The notes beneath the pieces were generated by a model that was not told the DNA's origin, searched no databases, and saw nothing but the letters and a program-made list of their open reading frames with translations. The translations under genes were made by a program, and so were the position numbers. From NCBI RefSeq assembly GCF_001423495.1, contig NZ_LMOG01000021.1:173177-237176 (forward strand): a stretch of 64,000 bases of DNA. Reading direction: 5' to 3'. Shown in pieces: positions 46,501-55,609 of this stretch. Numbering within the stretch: the first letter of the stretch is position 1; each line of letters begins with the position of its first letter. This stretch comes from Xanthomonas sp. Leaf131 (GTDB lineage Bacteria > Pseudomonadota > Gammaproteobacteria > Xanthomonadales > Xanthomonadaceae).

Positions 46501-46525
46501 GCCAAGCGCATGGCGCAATGCTAAG

Positions 46526-46668
46526 CCCCTTCTCCCGCCGGAGAGGGGCTGGGGTGAGGGTATGGAGGCGACGCCCTCAATACATCCAACAACCCGAGAC
46601 TTATAAACAGCGCAAGGCGTCGCCCGTGCCCTCATCCGCCCTTCGGAGACTTTCTCCCGGCGGGAGAA
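46526..46668 (-). repeat. CCCTTCTCCC-type intergenic repeat, copy D (inverted)
   Basis: It starts CCCCTTCTCCCGCCGGAGAG then GGGCTGGGGTGAGGGTA and ends CCCTCATCCGCCCTTCGGAG then CTCCCGGCGGGAGAAGG. Same orientation as copy C. Confidence 0.6.
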
Positions 46669-46936
46669 GGCAGCATATCAGCGGTGCTCGGCTTCGGTGG
46701 TAAAGCTTTCACCACTTCAGCATCCGTTCGTTTATTGCAATGAAATCAAGTTTTTAGAAGGGCCAGGCCCAGTCGATACCCCACTATGTACCCTTACGCC
46801 GTTGACGCATCCCTGGTTGGGGGTACATGGGGAATTCGGGCCGCCATTTCGGTATGCCAAGCATGTCGTACTGCACCAACGGGCCTCCGGCCACGCCTAT
46901 TAGGTTATTGGGACGAATGGGCACCACCTGCCGGTC

Positions 46937-47215
46937 ATGGAGCGCTGTGCCGCCGACGTCCCGCCGCCGCAGACAAACGACCCACAGGAACGGATGCCGC
47001 ATCGGCTGGGTACGCGTGCCGGCCGGGCGCTGTACGGCCTGCGCAAGCACACGGTCGAGCCGGTCTTCGTGATCATCAAGCGGGTGATCGGCTGGCGGCA
47101 GCTGAGCCTGCGCGGGCTGGCCAAGGCGCAGAACGAATGGAGCCTGGTGACGATGACCTGGAACATCAAGCGGCTACATGTGCTGGACCTGTTTACTTAT
47201 ACGAAATACAACTAG
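46937..47215 (+). pseudogene. IS1182-type transposase, C-terminal fragment
   Basis: The frame carries RLGTRAGRALYGLRKHTVEP then VFVIIKRVIGWRQLSLRGLA and NEWSLVTMTWNIKRLHVL, the C-terminal end of IS1182-like DDE transposases including the region after the last acidic residue. Everything upstream is missing. Its stop codon (TAG at 47213-47215) is formed by the CTAG at the junction with the next insertion sequence, which therefore landed at or in this remnant. Confidence 0.8.
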
Positions 47216-48027
47216 GGCCCGTTAACACATCCGAAGCCCATCAACGACTAGGACGAAGCTGAGGAATCCAAGGAACATGACATCCAGCTTCTCAAAGCGC
47301 GAAAAAATCCGGCGATAGCCTTTCAAGCGACGGAACAGTCTCTCCACTTCGTTGCGCCGCTTGTACATCTCCCGGTTGTATTCCCAAGGCTCGACCCGAT
47401 TGGATTTCGGTGGAACCACCGGCACGAAGCCAAGATCGAGCGCCAACTGGCGGGTTTCGTTGCCTTCATAAGCACGGTCCATCAACAAATGAATCGGCCG
47501 CTCCACTGGCCCGAGGTGTTCAAGCAACGCGCGGCCTGCAGGCGCGTCATGCACGTTGCCAGGCGTCAATCCAAAGGTGATGGCTGTTCGAGCATCTGCG
47601 GCAACCATATGAATCTTGGTGTTCCATCCTCCGCGGGACTTGCCGACGGCCTGCGGGCCGTTTTTTTTAATGCACCCGTGCCATCGGGATGGACCTTGAC
47701 GCTGGTGGAGTCCAGCGAGACTGCTTCGATTTTGATGCGCACGATCTGGGACTTCTGCAATTGGGCGAACATCCGGTCCAGCACACCCGCCTTGGCCCAA
47801 CGGTTCATGCGTGTGTAGACCGTATGCCAGTTGCCAAAGCGCTTGGGTAGGCCGCGCCATTTGCAGCCATGCTCGGCAACGTAAAGGATGGCGTTGACCA
47901 CTTGCAGGTTGGTCATGCTGACATTGCCGCGCTGCGCCGGCAGGCAGTGTTCGATTAGGGAAAATTGTGCTGGCGTGATCTCCATGCCCAATAGCTTAAT
48001 CGCTCGGGCCATTAGTGTTAACAGGCC
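47216..48027 (-). mobile_element. IS5-family (IS427-type) insertion sequence, apparently complete
   Basis: The 812-bp element is bounded by inverted repeats GGCCCGTTAACAC and GGCCTGTTAACAC (one mismatch in 13). CTAG stands directly outside each end (47212-47215 and 48028-48031), consistent with a 4-bp target duplication. It contains two overlapping transposase frames joined by a slippery A-run. It looks like the only intact mobile element in this cluster. Confidence 0.85.
47222..48012 (-). CDS. IS5-family transposase made by -1 frameshifting
   Basis: OrfA (47566-48012) gives the N-terminus with LDSTSVKVHPDG, the first catalytic aspartate. OrfB (in the -1 frame, to 47222) supplies HLLMDRAYEGNETRQLALD, the second aspartate, and RRNEVERLFRRLKGYRRI, the glutamate. 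The frames meet at eight consecutive A residues on the minus strand (47661-47668), a classic A-AAA-AAA slip site, giving a fused protein of about 263 residues. All three DDE residues are present, so it may be active. The start could also be the internal methionine MEITPAQF. Confidence 0.85.
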
Positions 48028-48253
48028 CTAGTTGAAGCTGCTTGATTTTTCCTTGTCTTCCTGCCAAATCCTCCACACATTCCCCCACAACATGACCGGG
48101 CTTGCATGAGACGCCTTGAAACCAGACTAGGCAGGCGAACCCGCGTGGTACGCAGTATCGAAATTCTAGCAGAGGCACTGGATCGTCAATGGCGACCTCA
48201 CTCGCAACCGGTGCCATCACATCGTTGTCGCAGCCATCCGGGACAACAGTCCT

Positions 48254-48360
48254 TCATGGACCGACGTCCGAGGCCGGTTCGTGCTTGTACTCAGGGCTGT
48301 AACGCTTGCGCTTGGACATGGACACTCCTTTGACCCAGTATGGGTCTTGGTGAAAGTGTC
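48254..48360 (-). pseudogene. IS3-family left end with OrfA stub
   Basis: On the minus strand GCGGACACTTTCACCAAGAC is followed by AAAGGAGTGTCCATG and a frame MSKRKRYSPEYKHEPASDVG that matches the N-terminus of IS3-family OrfA for about 13 residues and then stops. Only the element's left end remains. It abuts the broken IS66 tnpC. Confidence 0.7.
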
Positions 48361-48380
48361 CGCAGAATCGGGGTAGAACC

Positions 48381-49115
48381 CTAGATCGCTTCCTGCCGGT
48401 ACAGCGGTAAATGATCGACGTACTTGGCGATGGCCACTTGTGCCAGCAGGCTGGCATCGGCCTGGCCGCGATCAATGATCGCCGCGGCCACCGGCACCGC
48501 CACCACCTGCTCGCAGGCCCGGCAGGCGTACTGCGGGGCCGCTTCCGGCATCCTGCCTCAGGCGGCACTCGCCCATCCTTGGGCAGCGTAGACATCCCGG
48601 CGCACATAGAACTCCAGCGGCTTGCACGCCAGCTTCTCGCTCACGTGCTCACCCATGGCCACCAGCGCGCCCTGGCACTGTGGGTAGTGGCAGGACTCCG
48701 GCTCGTGCCGGGTCTCGATCCACTCCAGGTGTTCGGGCAGCGGCTTGCGGCCCGGCGAGCCGGTCTTACGCCGTGCCTGGGTCGTGGCCGTATCCTCGCC
48801 TTCGGCCTGGATCGCCTGCAGTTGTGCTTCCACCGCGGCGATGTCGGCGGCCATGGTCTCCTCGAACAAGGCCCGCTGGGCCGGATCCATGCGCTCGGTC
48901 CTGGCCGAGAATTGCAGCCGGCGCAATCGCGCGATCTCGGCGGTCAACGCTATGATCTGGGTATCGCGCAGGCTGATGGTGCGCTTGCGGCTGTCGATCA
49001 GACGATGACGCGCATCGATGGCCTGTGCCTGTTCGTCCACCTGCGCGAGCAACTGCCGCGCCAGCGCACGCAGCGCCTGCGGGTCATCGATGGCATCGAG
49101 GGCGGACAGATCCAT
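48381..49115 (-). pseudogene. IS66 transposase (tnpC), broken
   Basis: From MDLSALDAIDDPQALRALAR the frame runs through a coiled coil, QFSARTERMDPAQRALFEE and the IS66 zinc-finger-like region SPGRKPLPEHLEWIETRHEP, then stops at 48558. Downstream the family resumes in another frame (YACRACEQVVAVPVAAAIID, KYVDHLPLYRQEAI) and ends at the IS3 fragment. The catalytic DDE half is missing. Confidence 0.82.
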
Positions 49116-49134
49116 GGCCGCCACGATGGCACGC

Positions 49135-49475
49135 CTAAATCCGCTGCGCACCTGCCATCGGTGTGATGGACAAACGTTGCCAATCCACCCTGCACACAGC
49201 CAGGCAAACTGTTCGGCGCTCAAGGTCCAGGCCACTTCACCAGGACGCGGCCACACAAAGCGCCCCTGGTGCAGGCGCCGCACCGCCAGCCACACCCCAT
49301 GCCGGTCCACGCTCAGCAACTTCATCCGGGTCCCGGCCCGGTTGGCGCATACAAAGGCCTCGCCCTCGGTCGGCATCCGACCCAGCACGGCCTGCGCCTG
49401 CAACAGCAAGCGATCCATCCCGCAGCGCAGATCCGTCGGCATGGTGACCAGCCACCAGGCCTCAGCGCTCAGCAC
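49135..49475 (-). pseudogene. IS66 accessory protein tnpB, frameshifted
   Basis: GTG at 49475 overlaps the tnpA stop. The frame shows CGMDRLLLQAQAVLGRMPTE, GTRMKLLSVDRHGVWLAVRR and LHQGRFVWP, typical of TnpB. Near 49185 one base is missing: the expected ending DWQRLSITPMAGAQRI-stop lies in the next frame. In the sequence as given, tnpB reads straight into tnpC. Confidence 0.82.
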
Positions 49476-49765
49476 GCGCCCAGCGCACGCAGCAGACTGG
49501 CCAGCCAGGCTGGATCGGCGGCAGGCACCGACACGATCACCCCGCTGGGCAAACGCACCTGCGTGATCGGCGCCTGCGTGGCCGCTGCCGCACGAATCGG
49601 CAGCGTGGCTGGCAAGGCTGCTACGGAATCCTGGGCCAGCTTGCGCCGCCAGTAACCGAAGCTGGCGAGCGACACGCCGTGTTCGCGGCACCAGGCCACC
49701 TGGCTGCGCCCGCTCGATGCCCATGCCGCTACATGCTCCGCCCACTGCTCACGCTTGCCTTGCAT
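49469..49765 (-). CDS. IS66-family tnpA accessory protein
   Basis: The 98-residue protein (MQGKREQWAEHVAAWASSGR, VAWCREHGVSLASFGYWRRK) is the small helix-turn-helix protein at the front of IS66 elements. It ends LLRALGAC and appears intact, but its partners tnpB and tnpC are broken, so it is unlikely to support transposition. Confidence 0.85.
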   Translation of the reverse strand: MQGKREQWAEHVAAWASSGRSQVAWCREHGVSLASFGYWRRKLAQDSVAALPATLPIRAAAATQAPITQVRLPSGVIVSVPAADPAWLASLLRALGAC

Positions 49766-50391
49766 CGTTGATCTCCGTCCGGAAAGGACGGCTATCCCAG
49801 CGTTGAGGCTGAGCGATGTATAGGTGTGGTCGGCGCACGCTTACGGCCAGCCAGTCCAGTCCGTAGAACTGGTTGAGGCGATGGACGGTCACGATGGCCT
49901 TGTGTCGCCCGATGTCGCTGGAACTGTAGAGCTGGCGTCCCACGTTCGATTCGCTGACCCGGTCGGCATCGTAGGCGGTGACGTGCAGGCCATGGGAATG
50001 GCCGAGCGCGCGCATCGCCACGTCCAGCCGCGCCAAACAGGCGGCCATCTGCGCGCCGTTGCCGCCGACGCCAACCAGATGCACCTTGACCCGGCAGTCG
50101 AGCAGGTGCGGTTCGATCAGGTGTTCCGCCGGGGCTTCTCCGTCCGCGTTGAGAGCAAAGTGTTCGTGATAGAGCGCGGCGTCTGGATAGAAAAAGTCCG
50201 GGTAATGCTGTCGGTGCGCCGCATCGGCAGTGTCGTGCTCGTAGGCGCGCTCGTAGAAGTAGTTCACGCCGCAGTAGAACAGCCAGTCGGCGATAACCAT
50301 CCCTTATCCGTCGCCCGGCCCTCTTTACGATGCATGCTTCGCCCAGGAGCGGCCATTTTGGCGCCGAAAAAGTTCGGTAGTGCGACAACAT
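49749..50391 (-). pseudogene. Fused remnant: helicase-like fragment joined to a PRTRC ThiF-like fragment
   Basis: In the 183-codon frame (49749-50300), residues 1-60 (ADWLFYCGVNYFYERAYEHD, YPDFFYPDAALYHEHFALNA) resemble the nuclease-like region of UvrD/helicase-IV-type proteins; homology seems to continue upstream in another frame to about 50390. Residues 62-165 (HLIEPHLLDCRVKVHLVGVG then GNGAQM, NVGRQLYSSSDIGRHKAIV) resemble the ThiF-like protein of the PRTRC plasmid/ICE cassette. Neither half is complete. The C-terminal end lies at the IS66 boundary. Confidence 0.65.
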
Positions 50392-50759
50392 AGCGTGCGG
50401 AAAAGGATTGGGGCCTTCGCTCTGAGACTACTACGGGCATCCGCCATGGCCACCGGACTGCCCGGAGAATTGCAGAATGCCCTGCACTCTGCCTCCCGCG
50501 ATCGAGCGGCACTTGAAGGGCCTTCTTACGTCGTGATCTCGGCTCGGAGACACGCCTGTCAGCATTGCCTCGGTGCTGCATGGCGGCTGATCGGTGTCAT
50601 GACCGCCGCCCGGCGCAACCTTCAGGGCCACTAGGCGGCCCGAGGCCACAAGAAGGACGCCGCAAATGCGCAGGAATCGACAGGCTGGAACATCAATGTC
50701 CAGTGTTTCGTAACGAACGACGTCGCATATTTGGTTCGACGCCTACACGCGTGACCCGT
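50392..50759. other. Intergenic stretch with no recognisable gene
   Basis: Short frames on both strands have no family resemblance. No repeat or hairpin is obvious. It separates the mobile-element debris from the peptide cluster. Confidence 0.45.
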
Positions 50760-50888
50760 ATGTCCAACTCGTCCGACACCGCCGTCGATTACGACGTTCT
50801 GTTGCAGGCAAACCTGGCGCGCGTGTTCGGTGAGCGCGACGCAGGACAGCACCTCAAAGCGATTCCCGACCTCAATTGTTTGAAATAA
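50760..50888 (+). pseudogene. SnoaL/NTF2-like protein, N-terminal stub
   Basis: The 42-codon frame MSNSSDTAVDYDVLLQANLA then RVFGERDAGQHLKAI resembles the first helix of SnoaL-like proteins, which are normally about 130 residues. It then loses similarity and stops. It is probably a truncated gene. It converges on the end of the methyltransferase gene. Confidence 0.5.
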
Positions 50889-50992
50889 TGCTTCTCCTGA
50901 GACCTCCCGGCGTGAACGTACGATCTCAGCCGGGAAGAGATGGAGGCGGAGCACGGCCGGCTCCAACTCCAGACTATCCACCAGACGGAAAC

Positions 50993-52015
50993 TCAGGCCG
51001 TCAACAAATACCCCACTTCCAGGCCTGTCGAGTCGACGTTCAGACTGGTGGTGTCCTTTGCGGTCACCGCGTATCCCGCATCGTTAAAGATGCTTTCCCA
51101 TTCACTCGGGGTCAACAGTTTCTGGTTCGTGAAGTAGTGCAGGAGGTAGTAAGGGTTGTAGTAGGCCTTGGCGAGGCCGTGCTGCATGACGCCGGGTGTC
51201 GCGATCTGATCGTCAACCTCGATCACAGCGATGGCCGATTTCGGGCAGCTCTTGCGAATGGTTGAGAGAAAACGGACCACCTCTTCCCGCCCGCGCTGAC
51301 CCATGATTTCGTGCAAGACGAAACCGAGGATGAACAAGTCGGGCTTGTTCTCAGAAGGCCTCGTGACCCACTCTGCCGCGTCCGCACAAATGATCTCCAC
51401 TCGATCACTCATGCTGCGGGATGCAATGTATTCCCGAGCGACCACGCAGCTTCTTTCATTGGGTTCGATGCCGATGGTCTTGATGCCGGCAAAATATTCA
51501 CAGAACTCGATGAGGTACATGCCATTACCGCAGCCCATGTCGCAGATGGTCGCGGGAGGAGAACTCATTTTTTGAATCAACTTCTTGGTGAGTGGAAAAG
51601 CGTCGTAGTGGCTGATTCCGCAACTCCCCACTCCAACACTGACGATCTCTCTTTGAGCCACTCCGGAGCCGGACTTCAATTTTTCTCCGATCTCGAGAAA
51701 GGTGCCACCGTAGCCGCCGACGAGCATCGTGTACCAGGCTCGAAACTGCTCCAGATCCTTGCCCCTTTTGCTCAGCTCGAAAAGCTCACCTTCCCGAACC
51801 AGGATGTTCTCGTTGACGAGATACATCAGGAATCCGTAGACCCGCGCCTCGTCGAGCCCGATCTCGTCAGAGATTCCATTAACGCAGGATTTCTTGGAGC
51901 GCAGTACATCGTAGATTCCACTCGAGAAAAGATGGTGGATGCTGCTTGCCAGGACGAACTGTCGGATAGGCTGGATACCCTCGACTAGCTTAGATTCAAA
52001 ATCACCCGTGATCAT
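50993..52015 (-). CDS. SAM-dependent methyltransferase, 2-ketoarginine-methyltransferase-like
   Basis: The 340-residue protein has an N-terminal dimerisation/winged-helix part (about 1-100) and a Rossmann methyltransferase domain with ATICDMGCGNGMYLIEF (SAM motif I) and GIKTIGIEPN. The overall pattern, including LVGGYGGTFLEIGEKLKSGS, VGVGSCGISHYDAFPLT and STGLEVGYLL, resembles MrsA-type enzymes that beta-methylate 2-ketoarginine on the way to 3-methylarginine, as far as I recall that family. It lies 11 bases after an aminotransferase gene, as such a pathway needs. It is the last gene of the peptide operon. Confidence 0.75.
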   Translation of the reverse strand: MITGDFESKLVEGIQPIRQFVLASSIHHLFSSGIYDVLRSKKSCVNGISDEIGLDEARVYGFLMYLVNENILVREGELFELSKRGKDLEQFRAWYTMLVGGYGGTFLEIGEKLKSGSGVAQREIVSVGVGSCGISHYDAFPLTKKLIQKMSSPPATICDMGCGNGMYLIEFCEYFAGIKTIGIEPNERSCVVAREYIASRSMSDRVEIICADAAEWVTRPSENKPDLFILGFVLHEIMGQRGREEVVRFLSTIRKSCPKSAIAVIEVDDQIATPGVMQHGLAKAYYNPYYLLHYFTNQKLLTPSEWESIFNDAGYAVTAKDTTSLNVDSTGLEVGYLLTA

Positions 52016-52026
52016 ATTTTCGTAAC

Positions 52027-53070
52027 TCAGAATTGTTGCGGAATTGATTGGAAGGCGGACTCAACTCGGGGCCCACGCAAGCGGGCCCCGACTTCGAACG
52101 CGTTGTGAATTCCTGCGATGGCGGAGATCAGCCGATCGTTCTGGCTCTTGAGGCCGATGGAAACTCGTAGATAGTCCGGCAACCCTAGCGGCCCTGCATC
52201 CTTGACCAGGATGTTTTCCTCCTTAAGTCGTTCCTGATAGGAACGACCATTTGTCTGGATCAGGAGGAAATTCGTTTCCGTGTTTCTGATACCTAAGCCG
52301 ATGGCTTCGAGCTCTCGAAACACCCGATTCCTTTCCTCCACGTCGGCACAGGCGCGTTCCATGAAGAAAGCCTCGTTCTTGAGGGCGCTTTCGATGAGCG
52401 CCAGCGATACGGTGCCCAATGCACAGTAACCTCCCAACTCCCGCAGCCCAGCGATCTCTTGCCTGGGCCCCACCACGACTCCCAGCCTGAATCCGGCCAG
52501 TCCATAAGCCTTCGATAGGGAATGATAGGTGAGCTGATTCTTCTCCAACGGCGACAGGTTCTTCCGTTCTGAGTAGTGCCGGTAGGTGCGGTCGAGAAAC
52601 AGGATTCCGCACGCGTTGCGAATTTCTTCGAGATCGCGCTGACACGCAGTATTGCCCATCGGGTTGGATGGATTGGCGATCAGGACCACATCCGACTTGC
52701 AGAACTTATTGATGTCGTTCCGATCGATCGTAAAATCATCGGGACGCAATGTAATGGCCAAAGTATTGGCCGCGAACAGTTTGAGCCGCTGCCAATACCC
52801 ATCGAAGCCGGGCTTCATGTAAATGAAGCGCATGTGCCTGAAATGGTGCGCCATCCGATCGACGCAATCATCGACTCCGTTCGTGAAGAGAACGTTCTCA
52901 GGTTCTACGCCGTAGAAGTTCGCCGCAAACGCGGTGACTTGCTGCTCGTACCCGATTGGATATCGGGAACTCGCGGCCAATGCGCCTTGAATGTCATCGA
53001 GCAGAAACTGCGGCATCTCGTGCGGAGATTCATTCAGGTGATGCCGGGATGCGGAACCAATGAACGTCAT
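52027..53070 (-). CDS. PLP-dependent aminotransferase of the peptide cluster
   Basis: The 347-residue fold-type I enzyme resembles HisC-like aminotransferases: LNESPHEMPQFLLDDIQ, NPSNPMGNTACQRDLEEIR, ILFLDRTYRHYSERK and the PLP lysine in YHSLSKAYGLAGFRLGVVVG. It sits 37 bases after the permease gene and directly before the methyltransferase. Together they could convert an amino acid to its keto acid, methylate it and re-aminate it, as proposed for MrsA/MrsB in 3-methylarginine synthesis. It is cytoplasmic. The substrate is inferred from context only. Confidence 0.8.
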   Translation of the reverse strand: MTFIGSASRHHLNESPHEMPQFLLDDIQGALAASSRYPIGYEQQVTAFAANFYGVEPENVLFTNGVDDCVDRMAHHFRHMRFIYMKPGFDGYWQRLKLFAANTLAITLRPDDFTIDRNDINKFCKSDVVLIANPSNPMGNTACQRDLEEIRNACGILFLDRTYRHYSERKNLSPLEKNQLTYHSLSKAYGLAGFRLGVVVGPRQEIAGLRELGGYCALGTVSLALIESALKNEAFFMERACADVEERNRVFRELEAIGLGIRNTETNFLLIQTNGRSYQERLKEENILVKDAGPLGLPDYLRVSIGLKSQNDRLISAIAGIHNAFEVGARLRGPRVESAFQSIPQQF

Positions 53071-53107
53071 GATTTTTCTTCTCCAACTCTTTTCTGGTCT
53101 TAGCGAA

Positions 53108-54352
53108 TCATTCGTAGCGCAACGATTCGATCGGATTCAGGCGCGATGCTTTTCGCGCCGGTATCACGCCAAACGTCAGGCCGACGAGACTGCAGAAAAT
53201 CATTCCGTAAAAAGCCCATGCCAACGGTACGGTGGCCTTGAGCGAGGTGATCAACGCCAAAACATATCCGAGACCGAAGCCGATCGCGATGCCAATCACG
53301 CCACCGATATTGCAGAGTACCGCCGCTTCAAGCAGGAACTGTTGCAGCACGTCCTTGCGCTTGGCGCCGAGCGCCATGCGGATGCCGATTTCCCGGGTGC
53401 GCTCGGTCACCGACACCAACATGATGTTCATGATCCCGACACCGGCGACCAGCAACGAGACGGTGCCGATGACGAACGCGCCGATCTTGAGCCCGAAGGT
53501 GATCTTGTTGAAATTCTCGATGGCGCTTTGATTGGTGAAGTAATAGAAATTATCGTCGTCGTGCGGCTTCAAATGACGAAGGCGTCGCAGGGTCATTCGC
53601 GCTTCTTCGATTGCATCCAAGAGCACTTCCGGACTCCTGGCGTGCAAAGTGACATTGACCGAGCGCGGCACACCCTGGGAGTCATAATTGCCGTAGACGC
53701 TGGTGAACGCCGATATCGGAATCAGCGCCATGGCCTCGAAGCGGCTGCTGAACGCCGAGACCTTTTCCGTGAAGACGCCGATGACTTCGTACTTCTGCCC
53801 ATCCATCAGAATTTTCTTTCCGATCGGATCGACGTACGGGAAGAGTTCATTCGCAAGCGCGTGACCCAGCACCACGACTTTTCGTCCCGCCATCAGGTCG
53901 ACGCGGGAAAGATTGCGACCGGACTCGATCGCATGCGCGTTGACGTCGGAATATTCCGGTGTCCCGCCGCAGATGAAGACGCTGGCCTCTGCGGAGCTTC
54001 CATTGTAGGAAGCGCTGCTGCCGTCCTCCCAGAGTTCGACGCCGACGGCGTCGATCAGCTTGGCGTTCTCACGAATGGCCTGGGCTTCGGATTGCGTGAC
54101 GGCGGGCCAGTATTTGGAGGCAGCCAACTGCTCTTCGCTCGCGAAACCCTTCGGCAGTCTTTGCAGCCGGAACGTTTGCGCTCCGAAAACCGTCATCTCG
54201 GTCTCGATGGATCTCTGGATCGCGGCAACGGCTGTCATCACCGCGATGATCGAGGCAACGCCCAAGATGACGCCAACCAACGTCAGCGATGAGCGCAGCT
54301 TGTTGTCACGGATCGCATTCAGCGCCATGAACAGGGTCTCAGAAATTTGCAC
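53108..54352 (-). CDS. ABC transporter permease, MacB/FtsX type (second)
   Basis: The 414-residue permease has one N-terminal helix (about 18-45), a large periplasmic MacB-PCD domain (about 48-285) and three C-terminal helices (about 290-400). VAGVGIMNIMLVSVTERTRE then IGIRMALGAKRKDVLQQFL is the FtsX signature, and the protein ends IPARKASRLNPIESLRYE. The ATPase is a separate gene. It differs clearly from the preceding permease, so the two probably form a heterodimer. 18 bases after permease 1. Confidence 0.93.
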   Translation of the reverse strand: MQISETLFMALNAIRDNKLRSSLTLVGVILGVASIIAVMTAVAAIQRSIETEMTVFGAQTFRLQRLPKGFASEEQLAASKYWPAVTQSEAQAIRENAKLIDAVGVELWEDGSSASYNGSSAEASVFICGGTPEYSDVNAHAIESGRNLSRVDLMAGRKVVVLGHALANELFPYVDPIGKKILMDGQKYEVIGVFTEKVSAFSSRFEAMALIPISAFTSVYGNYDSQGVPRSVNVTLHARSPEVLLDAIEEARMTLRRLRHLKPHDDDNFYYFTNQSAIENFNKITFGLKIGAFVIGTVSLLVAGVGIMNIMLVSVTERTREIGIRMALGAKRKDVLQQFLLEAAVLCNIGGVIGIAIGFGLGYVLALITSLKATVPLAWAFYGMIFCSLVGLTFGVIPARKASRLNPIESLRYE

Positions 54353-54370
54353 TAGTCAGCTCCACGAAGT

Positions 54371-55609
54371 TCATTCGTAACGCAACGCCTCGATTGGATT
54401 CAAACGTGCGCCCTGTATCGCAGGTAGCAACCCAGAGCAGACGCCGACCAGAGTGGCGATGAGCAAGGAACTGAGAAAAACTGCCGGCGACAAACTGACG
54501 GGCATGGTGGGTTCGTTGGCCAGTTGGGCAATTCCCCAGGAAAACCCTGCGCCGATCAATCCACCGAACAAACAGATCAATGCCGACTCGAAAAGGAACT
54601 GTAGCAATATGCTGCGCCGCTTCGCGCCGATGGATTTGCGGATGCCGATTTCCCTGGTACGTTCCTTCACCGAGACGAACATGATGTTCATCACGCCGAC
54701 TCCGCCAACGAACAGCGCGATGCCCGTGATGAGCGATCCCACCAGTACGACGACGCCGACCGTGTCGTTGTACGACGTGAGGAGCGAGTCCAACGTGCTG
54801 ATGGAGAAGTCATCCGGCTGACCGGGACGCAGGCCTCGAATCCTGCGCATCGCATCGGTCACTTCGTACTGAAAATCGTCGATCGATTCAAGTGAGGGCG
54901 CCTTGACGGCGATGTCGACGTTCGCGCGACCGGACGGATTGCCGAACACTTTCTCGAACGTGGTGATCGGGATGTAGATCTGACGGTCGAAGTCCGGACC
55001 ATCGAAGAAGCCGTTGGTCCGCTTGTCCATGACGCCGATGACTCGGAAATGCTTTTCGCCAATCTGAAAGGTTTTGCCGAGGGGCTCGAGATTTCCGAAC
55101 AATCCTTCAGCCACAGTGGCGCCCAGCACCGCAACGTCGAACTTGTTCTGCTCGTCGAACGGCAGGAGAAAACGTCCGCGCTCCGGTATCAGATCGGAGA
55201 GCTGGCTCTCTTTGTCCGTCGTGCCGATGACCGTGATTCCGGTCATCTTGCTGGCGAGAAAACTAGCGGGTTGATCGATGCTGATACTCGGCACCACGAT
55301 GGCCTTGCCCTGGAGACGAGTCGCCAGAGCGCGGCTCTGATGCAGGTCCAGATTTCGCCGGGTCCGATATTGCGCGCCAGAACTCAGATCGACCCAGGGA
55401 GTTCTGGACACGTAAAGTACGTCGGCACCGCCGGAAGCGAACGACTGCCGGAATACGTTCTGCATGGTGTTGGCCGCGATCATCGTCGTGGTGACAGCCA
55501 CGATGCCAATGATGACGCCCAACGCGGTCAACGCACCGCGCAACTTGTTGGCGATGACCGCGCTCCATGCGATCCTGGCGGCCTCGGCGATGTCGATTTG
55601 CACCTTCAC
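54371..55609 (-). CDS. ABC transporter permease, MacB/FtsX type (first)
   Basis: The 412-residue protein has the same layout: N-terminal helix (about 15-42), periplasmic MacB-PCD domain and three C-terminal helices with [20 protein letters not shown] then [19 protein letters not shown], ending [18 protein letters not shown]. The start is GTG, overlapping the ATPase stop as GTGA, so translation is coupled. With the MacA-like adaptor and ATPase it should export the peptide, or a precursor, from the periplasm through a TolC-like channel. Confidence 0.93.
   Translation of the reverse strand: MKVQIDIAEAARIAWSAVIANKLRGALTALGVIIGIVAVTTTMIAANTMQNVFRQSFASGGADVLYVSRTPWVDLSSGAQYRTRRNLDLHQSRALATRLQGKAIVVPSISIDQPASFLASKMTGITVIGTTDKESQLSDLIPERGRFLLPFDEQNKFDVAVLGATVAEGLFGNLEPLGKTFQIGEKHFRVIGVMDKRTNGFFDGPDFDRQIYIPITTFEKVFGNPSGRANVDIAVKAPSLESIDDFQYEVTDAMRRIRGLRPGQPDDFSISTLDSLLTSYNDTVGVVVLVGSLITGIALFVGGVGVMNIMFVSVKERTREIGIRKSIGAKRRSILLQFLFESALICLFGGLIGAGFSWGIAQLANEPTMPVSLSPAVFLSSLLIATLVGVCSGLLPAIQGARLNPIEALRYE

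Larger units (their letters stand above)
46171..46936. other. Repeat-rich gap between insertion-sequence remnants
   Basis: No intact gene is seen. It contains the outer part of the IS110 remnant, two CCCTTCTCCC-type repeats (46374-46500 and 46526-46668) and about 250 bases with no recognisable content before the IS1182 tail. Confidence 0.5.
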
